Below are positions 33,353-41,719 of a stretch of 64,000 bases of DNA, one piece after another. Made by a program: the position numbers and the translations under genes. A model generated the notes under the pieces. The model searched no databases and was not told the DNA's origin. It saw only the letters and a list, made by a program, of their open reading frames with translations. Positions within the stretch are counted from its first letter, which is position 1, and each line of letters starts with the position of its first letter. This DNA comes from Sutcliffiella tianshenii (GTDB lineage Bacteria; Bacillota; Bacilli; Bacillales; Bacillaceae_I), in NCBI RefSeq assembly GCF_016908565.1, contig NZ_JAFBED010000002.1:558001-622000 (forward strand), given 5' to 3'.

Positions 33353-34609
33353 TCAGCTCTTTAATTTCCTTTTCAGCCTTTCGATCCTTTTCACATATTT
33401 GTCCCTGTTTTTACCTTCACCACTACGCACTGAAAGTTGTTTTTCCTTCCAAGAAACAAAAGCTTGTTCTGCATAAAAAAGTGCGGCGGGATAGTCTTTT
33501 TCCTTATGTTCAAAAAGCATCGAAAGTTCAATGGCAGCCTCTTCCTTTTTCGGGTTGTCTCTGTGGCTGTAAGATTGCAGGAATAGCTCTTTTGCTTCAT
33601 CGTATCGTGCTTCCCGCTTTTTGATGAGTCCCAATTTATAAGACGCTCCGAAGGATTGTTCGACAATATTTTCATATATCCTTGCAGCAACCGTTTTTTC
33701 GCCTAGCGAATCGAACCATCTTCCTACTTCGAATTCCTCTTTTTCATTCCTGGTATCAGAATCCGCCTGTAATAGTTTTGAGAGATGGATATATAGCGTG
33801 ATAAGTGTGAGCACATCCCATTCGTTATGCTTCAGCACGCCTTTTATCCCTTCCATCTCATGCGTTTTGACAAAGTCGAAATAAATCATCGGTGCAAGGA
33901 AGCCAGGTATATCATTTTCTCGTTTGATGCCTAGTATTTCTTTCTCCACGTTCGCAAGCCGAACCGACTCCATTGTATCCTTCCATAGCCTTCTCGCAGC
34001 ATGCAAAAGATCGAAATGCCCGAAACTAGGGAGCTTGGGGACGTGTTCCCTTACAAGGGTGTGCCGTGTTTTGACTTGTGGCCAGTCAAACGCCTTCCCG
34101 TTATAGGTGACAAGCGTTGAATAGTCTACCTCCTGAAGGAAGCTCTGATAGAGGGCGACCTCATTCCCCGGCGCAGGCAGGAGATGCTGTCTGACCACCA
34201 CTTTATCATCATGCACCCTGGCATACCCGAGAAGAAAGATCGTGGTACCTGCCCCTCCGCTTAGTCCAGTTGTTTCCGTATCAAAAAAGAACAAGTCCTT
34301 GCACTGATGACCTTTCGCGGATAAAGGATGCCCTGCAACGTCTTTTTGCCATTGTTCCATTACAGGTAGGATTTCACCCAAGGTATAATGCCCATGCTTG
34401 TAATCGAGCGGATATTCCACTTCACGGATCAGGCAATACTCCTCGTGGAAATGAAAGGGAAGGGCACCATAAGCCTTCCATTCGTCCGCATTAGGTATTG
34501 ATTCACTCTTTGATGCAGGGGGAATACTTTCTTCCTTTATTGTTTCCACTACTTGCTTCCCTGTCTGGAGATGATTTTTCATTCTGTTTAATTTATTTTT
34601 TAAAGACAT
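33353..34609 (-). CDS. mrfB: Exonuclease MrfB (YprB)
   Basis: A 418-residue protein with a DEDDh exonuclease domain and C-terminal helical repeats. FFDTETTGLSGGAGTT carries the first two acidic residues, and HNEWDVLTLITLY gives the final His and Asp. After residue 290 it has TPR-like pairs (EVGRWFDSLGEKTVAARIYEN, GASYKLGLIKKREARYDEA). In B. subtilis MrfB works with the helicase MrfA in excision of mitomycin C adducts, independently of UvrABC. It begins eleven bases after the mrfA stop, in one operon. Confidence 0.93.
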   Translation of the reverse strand: MSLKNKLNRMKNHLQTGKQVVETIKEESIPPASKSESIPNADEWKAYGALPFHFHEEYCLIREVEYPLDYKHGHYTLGEILPVMEQWQKDVAGHPLSAKGHQCKDLFFFDTETTGLSGGAGTTIFLLGYARVHDDKVVVRQHLLPAPGNEVALYQSFLQEVDYSTLVTYNGKAFDWPQVKTRHTLVREHVPKLPSFGHFDLLHAARRLWKDTMESVRLANVEKEILGIKRENDIPGFLAPMIYFDFVKTHEMEGIKGVLKHNEWDVLTLITLYIHLSKLLQADSDTRNEKEEFEVGRWFDSLGEKTVAARIYENIVEQSFGASYKLGLIKKREARYDEAKELFLQSYSHRDNPKKEEAAIELSMLFEHKEKDYPAALFYAEQAFVSWKEKQLSVRSGEGKNRDKYVKRIERLKRKLKS

Positions 34610-34620
34610 GTTTTACTCCT

Positions 34621-36885
34621 TTATACAAGTTGCTGCAGTAGCTGTAATGATAGCTTTTTCGTATCATCCATGGAATAATCGGCGCCAATGCATGAAGGAC
34701 AGCCATTCTTGCAGGGACAGTTTCCAATAAGCTCGCTCGCTCTATCAAAAAGCTCTCCTACTTTTTCATAGGCTTTCTCGCTTAGTCCGACGCCACCAGG
34801 ATAGCGGTCATAGAAATAGATGACCGGCTTTTCATCATGAGTTGATTTCACCTGCGGTACAACTTGAAGATCTGCAGGTTCACACATCAGCAAAAGGGGT
34901 GCAACAGCTTTTAGGGCATGAGAAAGCCCAAGCAGGCTCTTTTCTAGTTCATCTGCACCAAGTGCTTCCGTAATTTCCTCCTCAAGGGTGATCCACGTTG
35001 CATTGGTATGGAGCTCCTCTTCTGGAAGGTGGATAGGTCCGGAACCGATATTTTCATGAGTCTCGAATTTAATCTTTTTAAATATAGTGGCCATCGCCTT
35101 TACCGATACATCTCCAAATGATACTGCTCCAGTATGGTTTTCCGTCTGTTTATCGACCTCGAGGACATCAAGGGAAACAGCCAGATTCGCATCTGTAAAA
35201 TAATCGACATTCACTTCCCTGACAAAGGCCTTCTTTTCTTCCCAATCCAGCTTTTCCACCTGATACTGAATTCCTTGATGCAGATAGATGGCTTCGTCAT
35301 GCAACAGTGTCATCGCACTGAAGCGATCCATCTCCCCGATCACTTTGTTCGCAGGCTCCACCGTCTGGTCAATGATGATGACATTTTCCTGGGACGCTGA
35401 GCGCAGGCTTATGTTATGGGCGGGGAATGCATCATTCATCCAGTGCCACTTCCCCCCATTTTCATGAAGCACCCTCTCCTCAGTAAGATAGTCAAGGATG
35501 TCTTCGAGCTCAACCCCGTCAAAGGTATCCCCTTTTTTAAATGGAAGTTCATAAGCCGCACATTTGATATGGTCGACTAGAATGACAAGATTGTCCGGAT
35601 TGATCCTTGCAGACTCTGGACTGCTTTTAAGGAAAAATTCAGGATGCTGAATGACATACTGATCAAGGGGGCTAGAACTTGCCACCATGACGATTACAGC
35701 CTCCCCCTGTCTTCTCCCGGCGCGGCCAGCCTGCTGCCAGGCACTTGCAATGGTGCCGGGATAACCTGTCATGATACAAACCTGAAGTTGGCCGATATCC
35801 ACACCGAGTTCAAGTGCATTGGTACTGACGACCCCATATATTTCCCCGTTTCTCAAACCTTTTTCAATCTCACGCCTTTGAGTCGGAAGGTATCCTCCAC
35901 GGTAGCCCTGTATCGACTTTTTGCCTAACTGATTTTTCACCAGTTCCTGCAGATATGTCAGGAGGATCTCCACACGCACCCTGCTCTTGGCAAAAACAAT
36001 CGTCTGGATCTTTTCCTGCAGGAATTCGCTTGCAAGCTTCCTTACTTCAAGTGTTGCACTTCTACGGATATTGAGCGGTTTGTTGACGATGGGCGGGTTA
36101 TAAAAAACGATATGTTTTTTACTGGAAGGCGCCCCGTTATTATTGATCAGCTCGAAGTTTTCCCCTGTAAGCTCCTCTGCCAGCTCCCTTGGGTTGGCTA
36201 TGGTAGCCGAAGTACAAATGAATGTAGGGTTGCTTCCATAGAACTTACATATCCGCTTTAACCTACGGATGACATTTGCCACATGACTCCCGAAAACACC
36301 ACGATACGTATGCAATTCATCTATGACGATATACTCCAGGTTTTCGAATAAGGATACCCATTTCGTATGATGCGGAAGAATGGCAGAGTGAAGCATATCC
36401 GGATTTGTGATTACAACATGGCCAGCCTTTCTGACTTTCTGCCGGATAGCCGGGGCCGTATCCCCATCATAGGTATAACTGTTGATCGGCACACCCATTT
36501 CCGTGATGATTTCATTTAGCTCGCTCTTCTGATCCTGTGCAAGTGCTTTCGTCGGAAAAAGATAAAGGGCCCTGCTTTCCTTATTTGCAATAATCTTTTG
36601 GAGAACTGGAAGGTTGTAGCAGAGCGTCTTCCCGGAAGCCGTCGGCGTGACGGCTACAAAATGCTTTTTATGTATAGCCGCTTCAAAGGCAGCCGCTTGA
36701 TGGGTGTACAGGCTTGTTATCCCTCTGCTGGTTAATGCATTGCGCAGCCTGTCATCTATTTTTTCTGGAAATGTCACCGATTGCGCTTCCTTTGGGGGGA
36801 CCGTTTCCCAATGAACGATATTCCTCGCGATCGATTCCTCCGTTTTCATCCAATCTATCACTTCATGAATTGATTTTCTCCACAT
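34621..36885 (-). CDS. mrfA: DEAD/DEAH helicase MrfA (YprA)
   Basis: A 754-residue superfamily 2 helicase: motif I TPTASGKTLCYN, motif II IDELH, motif III TSATIA, and motif VI QQAGRAGRRQ. The C-terminal DUF1998-type zinc domain has four cysteines (NCPCKNGCPSCIGAD). In B. subtilis MrfA unwinds DNA at interstrand cross-links and monoadducts for MrfB to degrade. The ATG at 36883-36885 follows GAGGTGAAGG. Upstream, within the likely promoter, is a near-perfect LexA box. It is separated from the two-gene unit at 37241-40037 by a repeat element. Confidence 0.94.
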   Translation of the reverse strand: MWRKSIHEVIDWMKTEESIARNIVHWETVPPKEAQSVTFPEKIDDRLRNALTSRGITSLYTHQAAAFEAAIHKKHFVAVTPTASGKTLCYNLPVLQKIIANKESRALYLFPTKALAQDQKSELNEIITEMGVPINSYTYDGDTAPAIRQKVRKAGHVVITNPDMLHSAILPHHTKWVSLFENLEYIVIDELHTYRGVFGSHVANVIRRLKRICKFYGSNPTFICTSATIANPRELAEELTGENFELINNNGAPSSKKHIVFYNPPIVNKPLNIRRSATLEVRKLASEFLQEKIQTIVFAKSRVRVEILLTYLQELVKNQLGKKSIQGYRGGYLPTQRREIEKGLRNGEIYGVVSTNALELGVDIGQLQVCIMTGYPGTIASAWQQAGRAGRRQGEAVIVMVASSSPLDQYVIQHPEFFLKSSPESARINPDNLVILVDHIKCAAYELPFKKGDTFDGVELEDILDYLTEERVLHENGGKWHWMNDAFPAHNISLRSASQENVIIIDQTVEPANKVIGEMDRFSAMTLLHDEAIYLHQGIQYQVEKLDWEEKKAFVREVNVDYFTDANLAVSLDVLEVDKQTENHTGAVSFGDVSVKAMATIFKKIKFETHENIGSGPIHLPEEELHTNATWITLEEEITEALGADELEKSLLGLSHALKAVAPLLLMCEPADLQVVPQVKSTHDEKPVIYFYDRYPGGVGLSEKAYEKVGELFDRASELIGNCPCKNGCPSCIGADYSMDDTKKLSLQLLQQLV

Positions 36886-36920
36886 GATTCCTTCACCTCG
36901 TTATCTACATTCTATTTTAG

Positions 36921-36934
36921 CGAATAGGCGTTCG
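36921..36934 (-). promoter_or_regulatory. LexA-like (SOS) box upstream of mrfA
   Basis: CGAATAGGCGTTCG matches the Bacillus LexA box CGAAC-N4-GTTCG with one mismatch. On the minus strand it lies between a possible TTTACG -35 and a TAAAAT -10, about 36 bases from the mrfA start, a position that would allow repression. Confidence 0.6.
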
Positions 36935-37048
36935 CTTCGTAAAGGGGGAGTGAACTGGATAATAAAGGATTTCCATTAGAGATGGTCTATGAGGTTTGCA
37001 ATCTCTGTCTTTGCTATATAGATAAAATGTAAACTTCAAAGTTAGCCC

Positions 37049-37173
37049 GTTGATTTCCGCTCCGAACACTTGCTTTCCGCGGGGACGGATGGGAGCCTCC
37101 TCGGCTTCGCCTGTGGGGTCTCCCATGCCCTCTAAGTTCCCGCAGGAGTCAAGTGTCCTCCGCTACAATCAAC
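37049..37173. repeat. Interspersed structured repeat, copy A
   Basis: A GC-rich 125-base element in an AT-rich gap, bounded by GTTGATT and its complement AATCAAC. Its centre is a 32-base palindromic core starting GGAGCCTCCTCGG and ending GGGGTCTCC, which is identical to that of copy B at 58059-58237. Outer segments CTTTCCGCGGGG and TCCCGCAGGAG are also shared. It encodes no supported protein. The rest of the gap between mrfA and the unit at 37241 holds only the LexA-like box and promoter. Confidence 0.85.
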
Positions 37174-37240
37174 TCAGTTTTTTAACATTATTTTCTCTAC
37201 AAAAGACAAAATCTAGCAACAATTTTAAAAACAGATCCTT

Positions 37241-37876
37241 CTAGTAAGAGTCGAAAACTGTATTTAAACCTTTTAAAAAACTATAAATTTTAGTAAATCC
37301 CTTTTCATCGGATATGACTTTCCAGTTTATCTCCATCTGGATTGCGGGTATCCCGCACTTTTTTGAGATGTCGGCGGCTATGCAGTTGGGATTGAGGGCA
37401 AAAAAGTTTTCATCTGTAGCAATTTTTTCAATTCCGTTTTCCCTGGCAGTCCCATTGATCTCATTGATTATCCACCATTGTCCCTGGATATTGGCTCCGT
37501 TTCCTGTTGCCATTTCAATATCATAGTGGTTTGAAGGTTTCATTATATGTAAATCAATTAAACATTGGATTTTACTGACTTTGATAAAGTCAATCAGTTC
37601 CTGCCGATAGAAACTTTCCGGGTCATAGTTTGCATCATCAAACAGATTTCTTGTTTTGACGATGGCTGGATATCTAGCGTAGCTGTTCAATAGTTTGGCC
37701 AGTACTCCAGTATATGTCTCGGATTTCTTGTACCTTCCGTTTCTGATCTGGCTTACAGCGTGGGCTGCAGAGAACATTACCTCATGATCTCCTTTGAGGA
37801 AAATATGTGGATCGCCTTCTAGAAACTCTTCTTTTGTAAATTTATCGCTGATAGCTTTTATGACATTCAGTTCCAT
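37241..37876 (-). CDS. Metallohydrolase-like protein of unknown role (two-gene unit)
   Basis: A 211-residue soluble protein. FSAAHAVSQIRNG (H39, R45), KKSETYTG (E53), DDANYD (80-85), CLIDLHIM (D108, H110) and a late IQMEINW resemble the order of metal and substrate residues in N-formylglutamate amidohydrolase-like enzymes. The overall match is weak, so I call it only a probable zinc hydrolase. The ATG at 37874-37876 follows AGGTGAGAAG, thirteen bases after the stop of the 715-residue gene, so the pair is an operon. Base composition is visibly AT-richer than the neighbours mrfA and mrfB, suggesting acquisition. The pair is not in the B. subtilis gene order. Confidence 0.8.
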   Translation of the reverse strand: MELNVIKAISDKFTKEEFLEGDPHIFLKGDHEVMFSAAHAVSQIRNGRYKKSETYTGVLAKLLNSYARYPAIVKTRNLFDDANYDPESFYRQELIDFIKVSKIQCLIDLHIMKPSNHYDIEMATGNGANIQGQWWIINEINGTARENGIEKIATDENFFALNPNCIAADISKKCGIPAIQMEINWKVISDEKGFTKIYSFLKGLNTVFDSY

Positions 37877-37889
37877 GATTATACTCTTC

Positions 37890-40037
37890 TCACCTTTTAT
37901 TTAGTAACGTAAAAAACAGCACTAGTAGTGCAAAACAGGAAATAATGACAGTGCCCAACTCAAGGTGTATCGGATTTGTCTTGAAGATGCCCATCGTAAA
38001 CAGTGAAGAGATTGCAATGATCGGAAAGACTAGGAAGGACAGAAAATTAAAGTGATATGACACCCTGGATTGCTGATAGCCATCTAGTGCAGACAATTTT
38101 TCTGCAACTTCTTGATAAATGGCTTCGCTATCAAAAATTACCCTCCATTTGTTATAAAATTTGGTTACGACATTATGGTCGGAAATATGACTTAATTTAA
38201 CTTGGGTGATGAATTCGATGAAATCTCTCCTGATAGCATTTGTTTTCAGCTTTTGCTTTAACATGCTTCCCCTCACCAACTTATCGGAAAATTGCCTGAT
38301 GGCATCTCTTTGCTGGATTGAAAATAAGAAAACAAAAAATTTTTCCTCCATGAAATTCTGTGCGAGCTTCTCCAGGCCACTTTTACTCAGTGCAGGATTA
38401 TCCACCAAATACTGTACGCCGCAGCTTCTAGAAAAGCCATAGAATACAAAATCCCCCCTGCTTAAATATTTCTCGTTGATTTCACTTTTCAATTCCTCTT
38501 TATCCTTGATGTATGTATTTTTATTTGCGCTGCAAGTCTTTAATATCAAATTCTCTTTTAAAGAATGCTGAAACGATTCACTTTCCAACTCAATGGATTC
38601 ATAGACTATGCCTCTTCTCGTGGCATCTATTTTCAAATCCTTGTTATCCTTTATAAAATAACGGAATATATAATCTACATTTCGGCAAATGATTTCGTCG
38701 TTTCTCAATATATACTTTAAGGGGACAATTTCTTCCGGGATAAAATCTGAATCAAGTATGATGAAGCCCACACCATACTGGAAAATCCGGATGCTCACCT
38801 GGACCTCTCTCGAATCATGCTGTGTCGCTTCGCCATTTTGAGAAGTCAATATCTTAAAATCCTTTTGTTGTAATGAAATGAAGTATTTTCCCCCAGACTT
38901 AAAATGCTCACTATGTATTTGTTTGTTTGATAATCCGATATTGTTGAAAAAGTAGTCATTAAACTGTGGTAAGAACGTGTCCCTGAATTTATGATGAATC
39001 ATACTTTCATCAATTTTCAAGAATAGATTATCGATGTAAGCGGAAATTTTATTATATCTCTTGTAATCAAAATGAAAGGGGATCACATATTTTGCCCTTT
39101 GCCTTTTTACCCATGGATCTGTGACATTTTTAAGATGTGATAAAATCCCTGTCAGAGTTTGTGATGAACTTTCGGCATATAAATACTCTCCAGTCTCCAT
39201 CCACTCCTTTTCTAACTCATAATGATCCAAAATTCTCTTTAAGTTTTTCAGGTTTATTTTCTTGTCCAATTTTACTATTTTACATACTTTTTCATTTTCG
39301 ATTTTCAATTCTTGTATCAATAGGGAAAATCCATCCCTTTGCAACCAATAATGATAGAAATGCGCATGCGGATTGTTTCTGCTTACTTTCCCCCGAATTT
39401 CCCTTACAGTCCCATCCTCAAAAGAGACAAGGAAATTATCAGATGTTTTGCCTTGATGATTGCTCTCTTCTCTCACATAGAACTGAAAATCCTTCATTAG
39501 AAAGTCAGATTCTTCATAAAGAATCGTTTCTACTCCCTCTAAATAAATCCTCTCCAGTAAATTGCTGAATTTTTCCGGTCCCCTTTGATGGCATTTTTCA
39601 AAAAAGGATATCAATAAAGTGAATTTTTCCAATGCAGTAAAGGTTGGATTTACTTTCTTGCCCGCCTCCCATAGTACTCTTAAATTGGAAATGGAAGATT
39701 CCCAGCGGACTTTTCTGATGATTTCTGACATCTGTAAATAGAAACTGAATGGTGGAAGCGTTTCATCTAACAAAGCTTTTTTTATGATATAAACGGGAAG
39801 GATTACATCTAGTGATAGATCAGAATGTAAAATGATCTCTTTCTTCCCTTTTAAAAGATCACTAAAAAAAATAGCCGGCACGGAATAAATATCCTTCAAA
39901 GTATAGGTACTATTTTCTGTCACGATGGTTAATTCGTCATTAAAATGATCATGGAGATCAATCTGTATTTGATCCGGAAAGACGACTTGGTTCCTCACGT
40001 TGGTTACTCTTATCTCAAAAGGTAAAATAGTTTTCAA
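37890..40037 (-). CDS. 715-aa protein with CorA-like C-terminal membrane hairpin
   Basis: I do not recognise the first 600 residues. They appear soluble and mixed, with no nucleotide-binding loop, helicase motif or repeat that I can find. The last 55 residues form two membrane helices (about 663-684 and 693-712) joined by TMGIFKTNPIHLE. The FPIIAISSLFTMGIF run resembles the helix before the GMN loop of CorA channels, with GMN itself changed. The start is TTG at 40035-40037, seven bases after AAGGGGA. It leads an AT-rich two-gene unit with the hydrolase-like gene. A large sensor fused to a small pore is a layout seen in anti-phage effectors; this is inference. Confidence 0.85.
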   Translation of the reverse strand: MKTILPFEIRVTNVRNQVVFPDQIQIDLHDHFNDELTIVTENSTYTLKDIYSVPAIFFSDLLKGKKEIILHSDLSLDVILPVYIIKKALLDETLPPFSFYLQMSEIIRKVRWESSISNLRVLWEAGKKVNPTFTALEKFTLLISFFEKCHQRGPEKFSNLLERIYLEGVETILYEESDFLMKDFQFYVREESNHQGKTSDNFLVSFEDGTVREIRGKVSRNNPHAHFYHYWLQRDGFSLLIQELKIENEKVCKIVKLDKKINLKNLKRILDHYELEKEWMETGEYLYAESSSQTLTGILSHLKNVTDPWVKRQRAKYVIPFHFDYKRYNKISAYIDNLFLKIDESMIHHKFRDTFLPQFNDYFFNNIGLSNKQIHSEHFKSGGKYFISLQQKDFKILTSQNGEATQHDSREVQVSIRIFQYGVGFIILDSDFIPEEIVPLKYILRNDEIICRNVDYIFRYFIKDNKDLKIDATRRGIVYESIELESESFQHSLKENLILKTCSANKNTYIKDKEELKSEINEKYLSRGDFVFYGFSRSCGVQYLVDNPALSKSGLEKLAQNFMEEKFFVFLFSIQQRDAIRQFSDKLVRGSMLKQKLKTNAIRRDFIEFITQVKLSHISDHNVVTKFYNKWRVIFDSEAIYQEVAEKLSALDGYQQSRVSYHFNFLSFLVFPIIAISSLFTMGIFKTNPIHLELGTVIISCFALLVLFFTLLNKR

Positions 40038-40111
40038 CTACATTCCCCTTTTCCATTTATTTAATTCTGATCAGGCGATCATCTTCTTTCATTATATTCT
40101 ATCGAAAGAAC

Positions 40112-40158
40112 AGTTTGTAATATTTATATTTTTCATAACTTGTAGAGTCTTACAAACT
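40112..40158. promoter_or_regulatory. Inverted repeat at the promoter of the two-gene unit
   Basis: AGTTTGTAA (40112-40120) and TTACAAACT (40150-40158) are perfect nine-base inverted arms 29 bases apart. On the minus strand a TATAAT -10 (40091-40096) lies eighteen bases from TTACAA, which is part of one arm. The arms could be an operator for the gene starting at 40037, or a cruciform. Confidence 0.5.
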
Positions 40159-40289
40159 AACTCTTACCAAAATATTCCCTTCTACTATATAATGAATGAA
40201 TATCAGGAATATTGGATGGAGGGATTAAGTTACATATTTTTTGGGGTATATGCAAAAGAATAAAATAGGTCATATGTGAGGGTGATGAT

Positions 40290-41252
40290 ATGAGTTTTTT
40301 TCAACTATTAAAAAAAGGTAATAAATCCTCGGGGATTGCAGCTCTTGCAAATACGGTGCTGGCAATCATCAAGGGGGTTGCTGCAATTTATAGCGGAAGT
40401 GGGACAATGCTTGCGACCACATTCCATTCCTTGGCAGATGCCACCAACCAAGGATTCGTCTTTTTAGGGAGTGCTTTGGCAGAAAAGGCCCCTACCAAAA
40501 GGTTTCCAACCGGTTTTGGACGCGTTGTTAACCTGTTTGTATTGATCGCAGTCATCGTAATCTCGATTATGGCGTATGAAACGATCATCAAAGGATGGGA
40601 GCTGATTGTTCATCCTAAGGAATCCACAAATATCATTTTGAACAGTGTCATTTTGATTATAGCGGTAATCATCGATGGACTCGTATTGATTAAAGCGGCA
40701 AAAGAAATTGCTAAAGAGACGAGAACCGAATCAAGTGGCGGGGGAGTATTGATTAGTGCCTTTAAAAACGTCCGCCTTGCTTCCCCTCCGACGAGGCTTG
40801 TCTTCTATGAGGATATTATCGCAACTTTCGGGGCTGCCTTAGCACTGGTGACAATTGTGATTGCACACTTCACCGGTCTTTATGTCCTTGATGGCGTTGG
40901 AACGATTCTTATTGGGGTATTATTGATCGGTATCGCCCTGAAAATAGGGTATGAAAATACAATTGGCCTGATTGGTGTTTCAGCACCGAAAGAAGTAGAA
41001 ACAAGGATTGTCGACATGATTCTTTCAGATAAGGATGTAGTTGACATCAAGAACCTCAGGATACTTCAGGAAGGCCGGAAATATCATGTGGAAAGCTATA
41101 TCGAACTTCGCGAAGGCTTCTCACTTGCAGATGCAGATGATATTAAATTCCGGGTAAGGGATCTGCTTTATACAGATCCGGATATAGGGGATGTCGTTCT
41201 TGGGATTTTGGAAAGTGATGGAGTCATCACCTGGGACAAGGGAAAGATTTAA
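40290..41252 (+). CDS. Cation diffusion facilitator family transporter
   Basis: A 320-residue CDF transporter. The first metal site lies in FHSLADATNQGF (HxxxD) and the second in FYEDIIATFGAALA and VLDGVGTILIG (DxxxD), within six hydrophobic segments. A C-terminal ferredoxin-like cytosolic domain follows (VDMILSDKDVVDIKNLRI, YHVESYIELREG). Such proteins export Zn, Mn, Fe or Co in exchange for protons; the metal cannot be told from the sequence. The ATG follows GAGGGTGATG. It is a single gene with a terminator, transcribed away from the two-gene unit. Confidence 0.9.
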   Translation: MSFFQLLKKGNKSSGIAALANTVLAIIKGVAAIYSGSGTMLATTFHSLADATNQGFVFLGSALAEKAPTKRFPTGFGRVVNLFVLIAVIVISIMAYETIIKGWELIVHPKESTNIILNSVILIIAVIIDGLVLIKAAKEIAKETRTESSGGGVLISAFKNVRLASPPTRLVFYEDIIATFGAALALVTIVIAHFTGLYVLDGVGTILIGVLLIGIALKIGYENTIGLIGVSAPKEVETRIVDMILSDKDVVDIKNLRILQEGRKYHVESYIELREGFSLADADDIKFRVRDLLYTDPDIGDVVLGILESDGVITWDKGKI

Positions 41253-41276
41253 CTGCACATAATCAAGACAAAAATA

Positions 41277-41301
41277 ACCATGCCTCCTATAGGGCATGGT
41301 T
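41277..41301 (+). terminator. Terminator of the cation transporter gene
   Basis: AACCATGCC and GGGCATGGTT arms with a short loop, followed by ATTTTTG. Confidence 0.8.
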
Positions 41302-41319
41302 ATTTTTGCTCTGCAATAT

Positions 41320-41526
41320 TTACATTTTCTGATTTTGACTATAATTATTGATTACTGCCAATACTTTAGTGGATTCTTTCATCCCGCTCTTACACAAAGG
41401 ACAAGAAGGTGTTTCACTGCTTTTGAAGTTGTCTCTCATCCAACCTTTACAGTCTTCCGATTCACATACCCAAATCTTTGTTTCGTCTGTCACGATTTCC
41501 TCTACTTCTCTTCTTCCAAACGCCAT
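41320..41526 (-). CDS. YdjO-like cold-inducible zinc-ribbon protein
   Basis: A 68-residue protein with VCESEDCKGWMRDNF and SCPLCKSGM: two Cys pairs (C-x4-C and C-x2-C) forming a likely zinc ribbon, with the EDCKGWMR signature of the B. subtilis YdjO family, reported as cold-inducible. Function is unknown. The ATG at 41524-41526 follows AGGAGAG. It stands alone, converging with the cation transporter gene. Confidence 0.85.
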   Translation of the reverse strand: MAFGRREVEEIVTDETKIWVCESEDCKGWMRDNFKSSETPSCPLCKSGMKESTKVLAVINNYSQNQKM

Positions 41527-41719
41527 AGTGCCACTCTCCTATCTTTTGAGGTGGGGCAAACTACATCCACACTAATATACTTTTAGTATTCCAAAATACG
41601 AGGAAAAAATAATATTATTTTAAAAAATGTTTTAAAAAAGATGATGCCATGCTACAAGCCCTCATCGGTATACAATCTCTTCCAATATTCATTGTAACAT
41701 ATTTCAAAAGAAAAGACAT

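Noticed and set aside
36917-37126. Small minus-strand protein with GDPTGEAEEAP
   Set aside because: It is read through the interspersed repeat; the same peptide appears from copy B at 57998-58186. No ribosome site.
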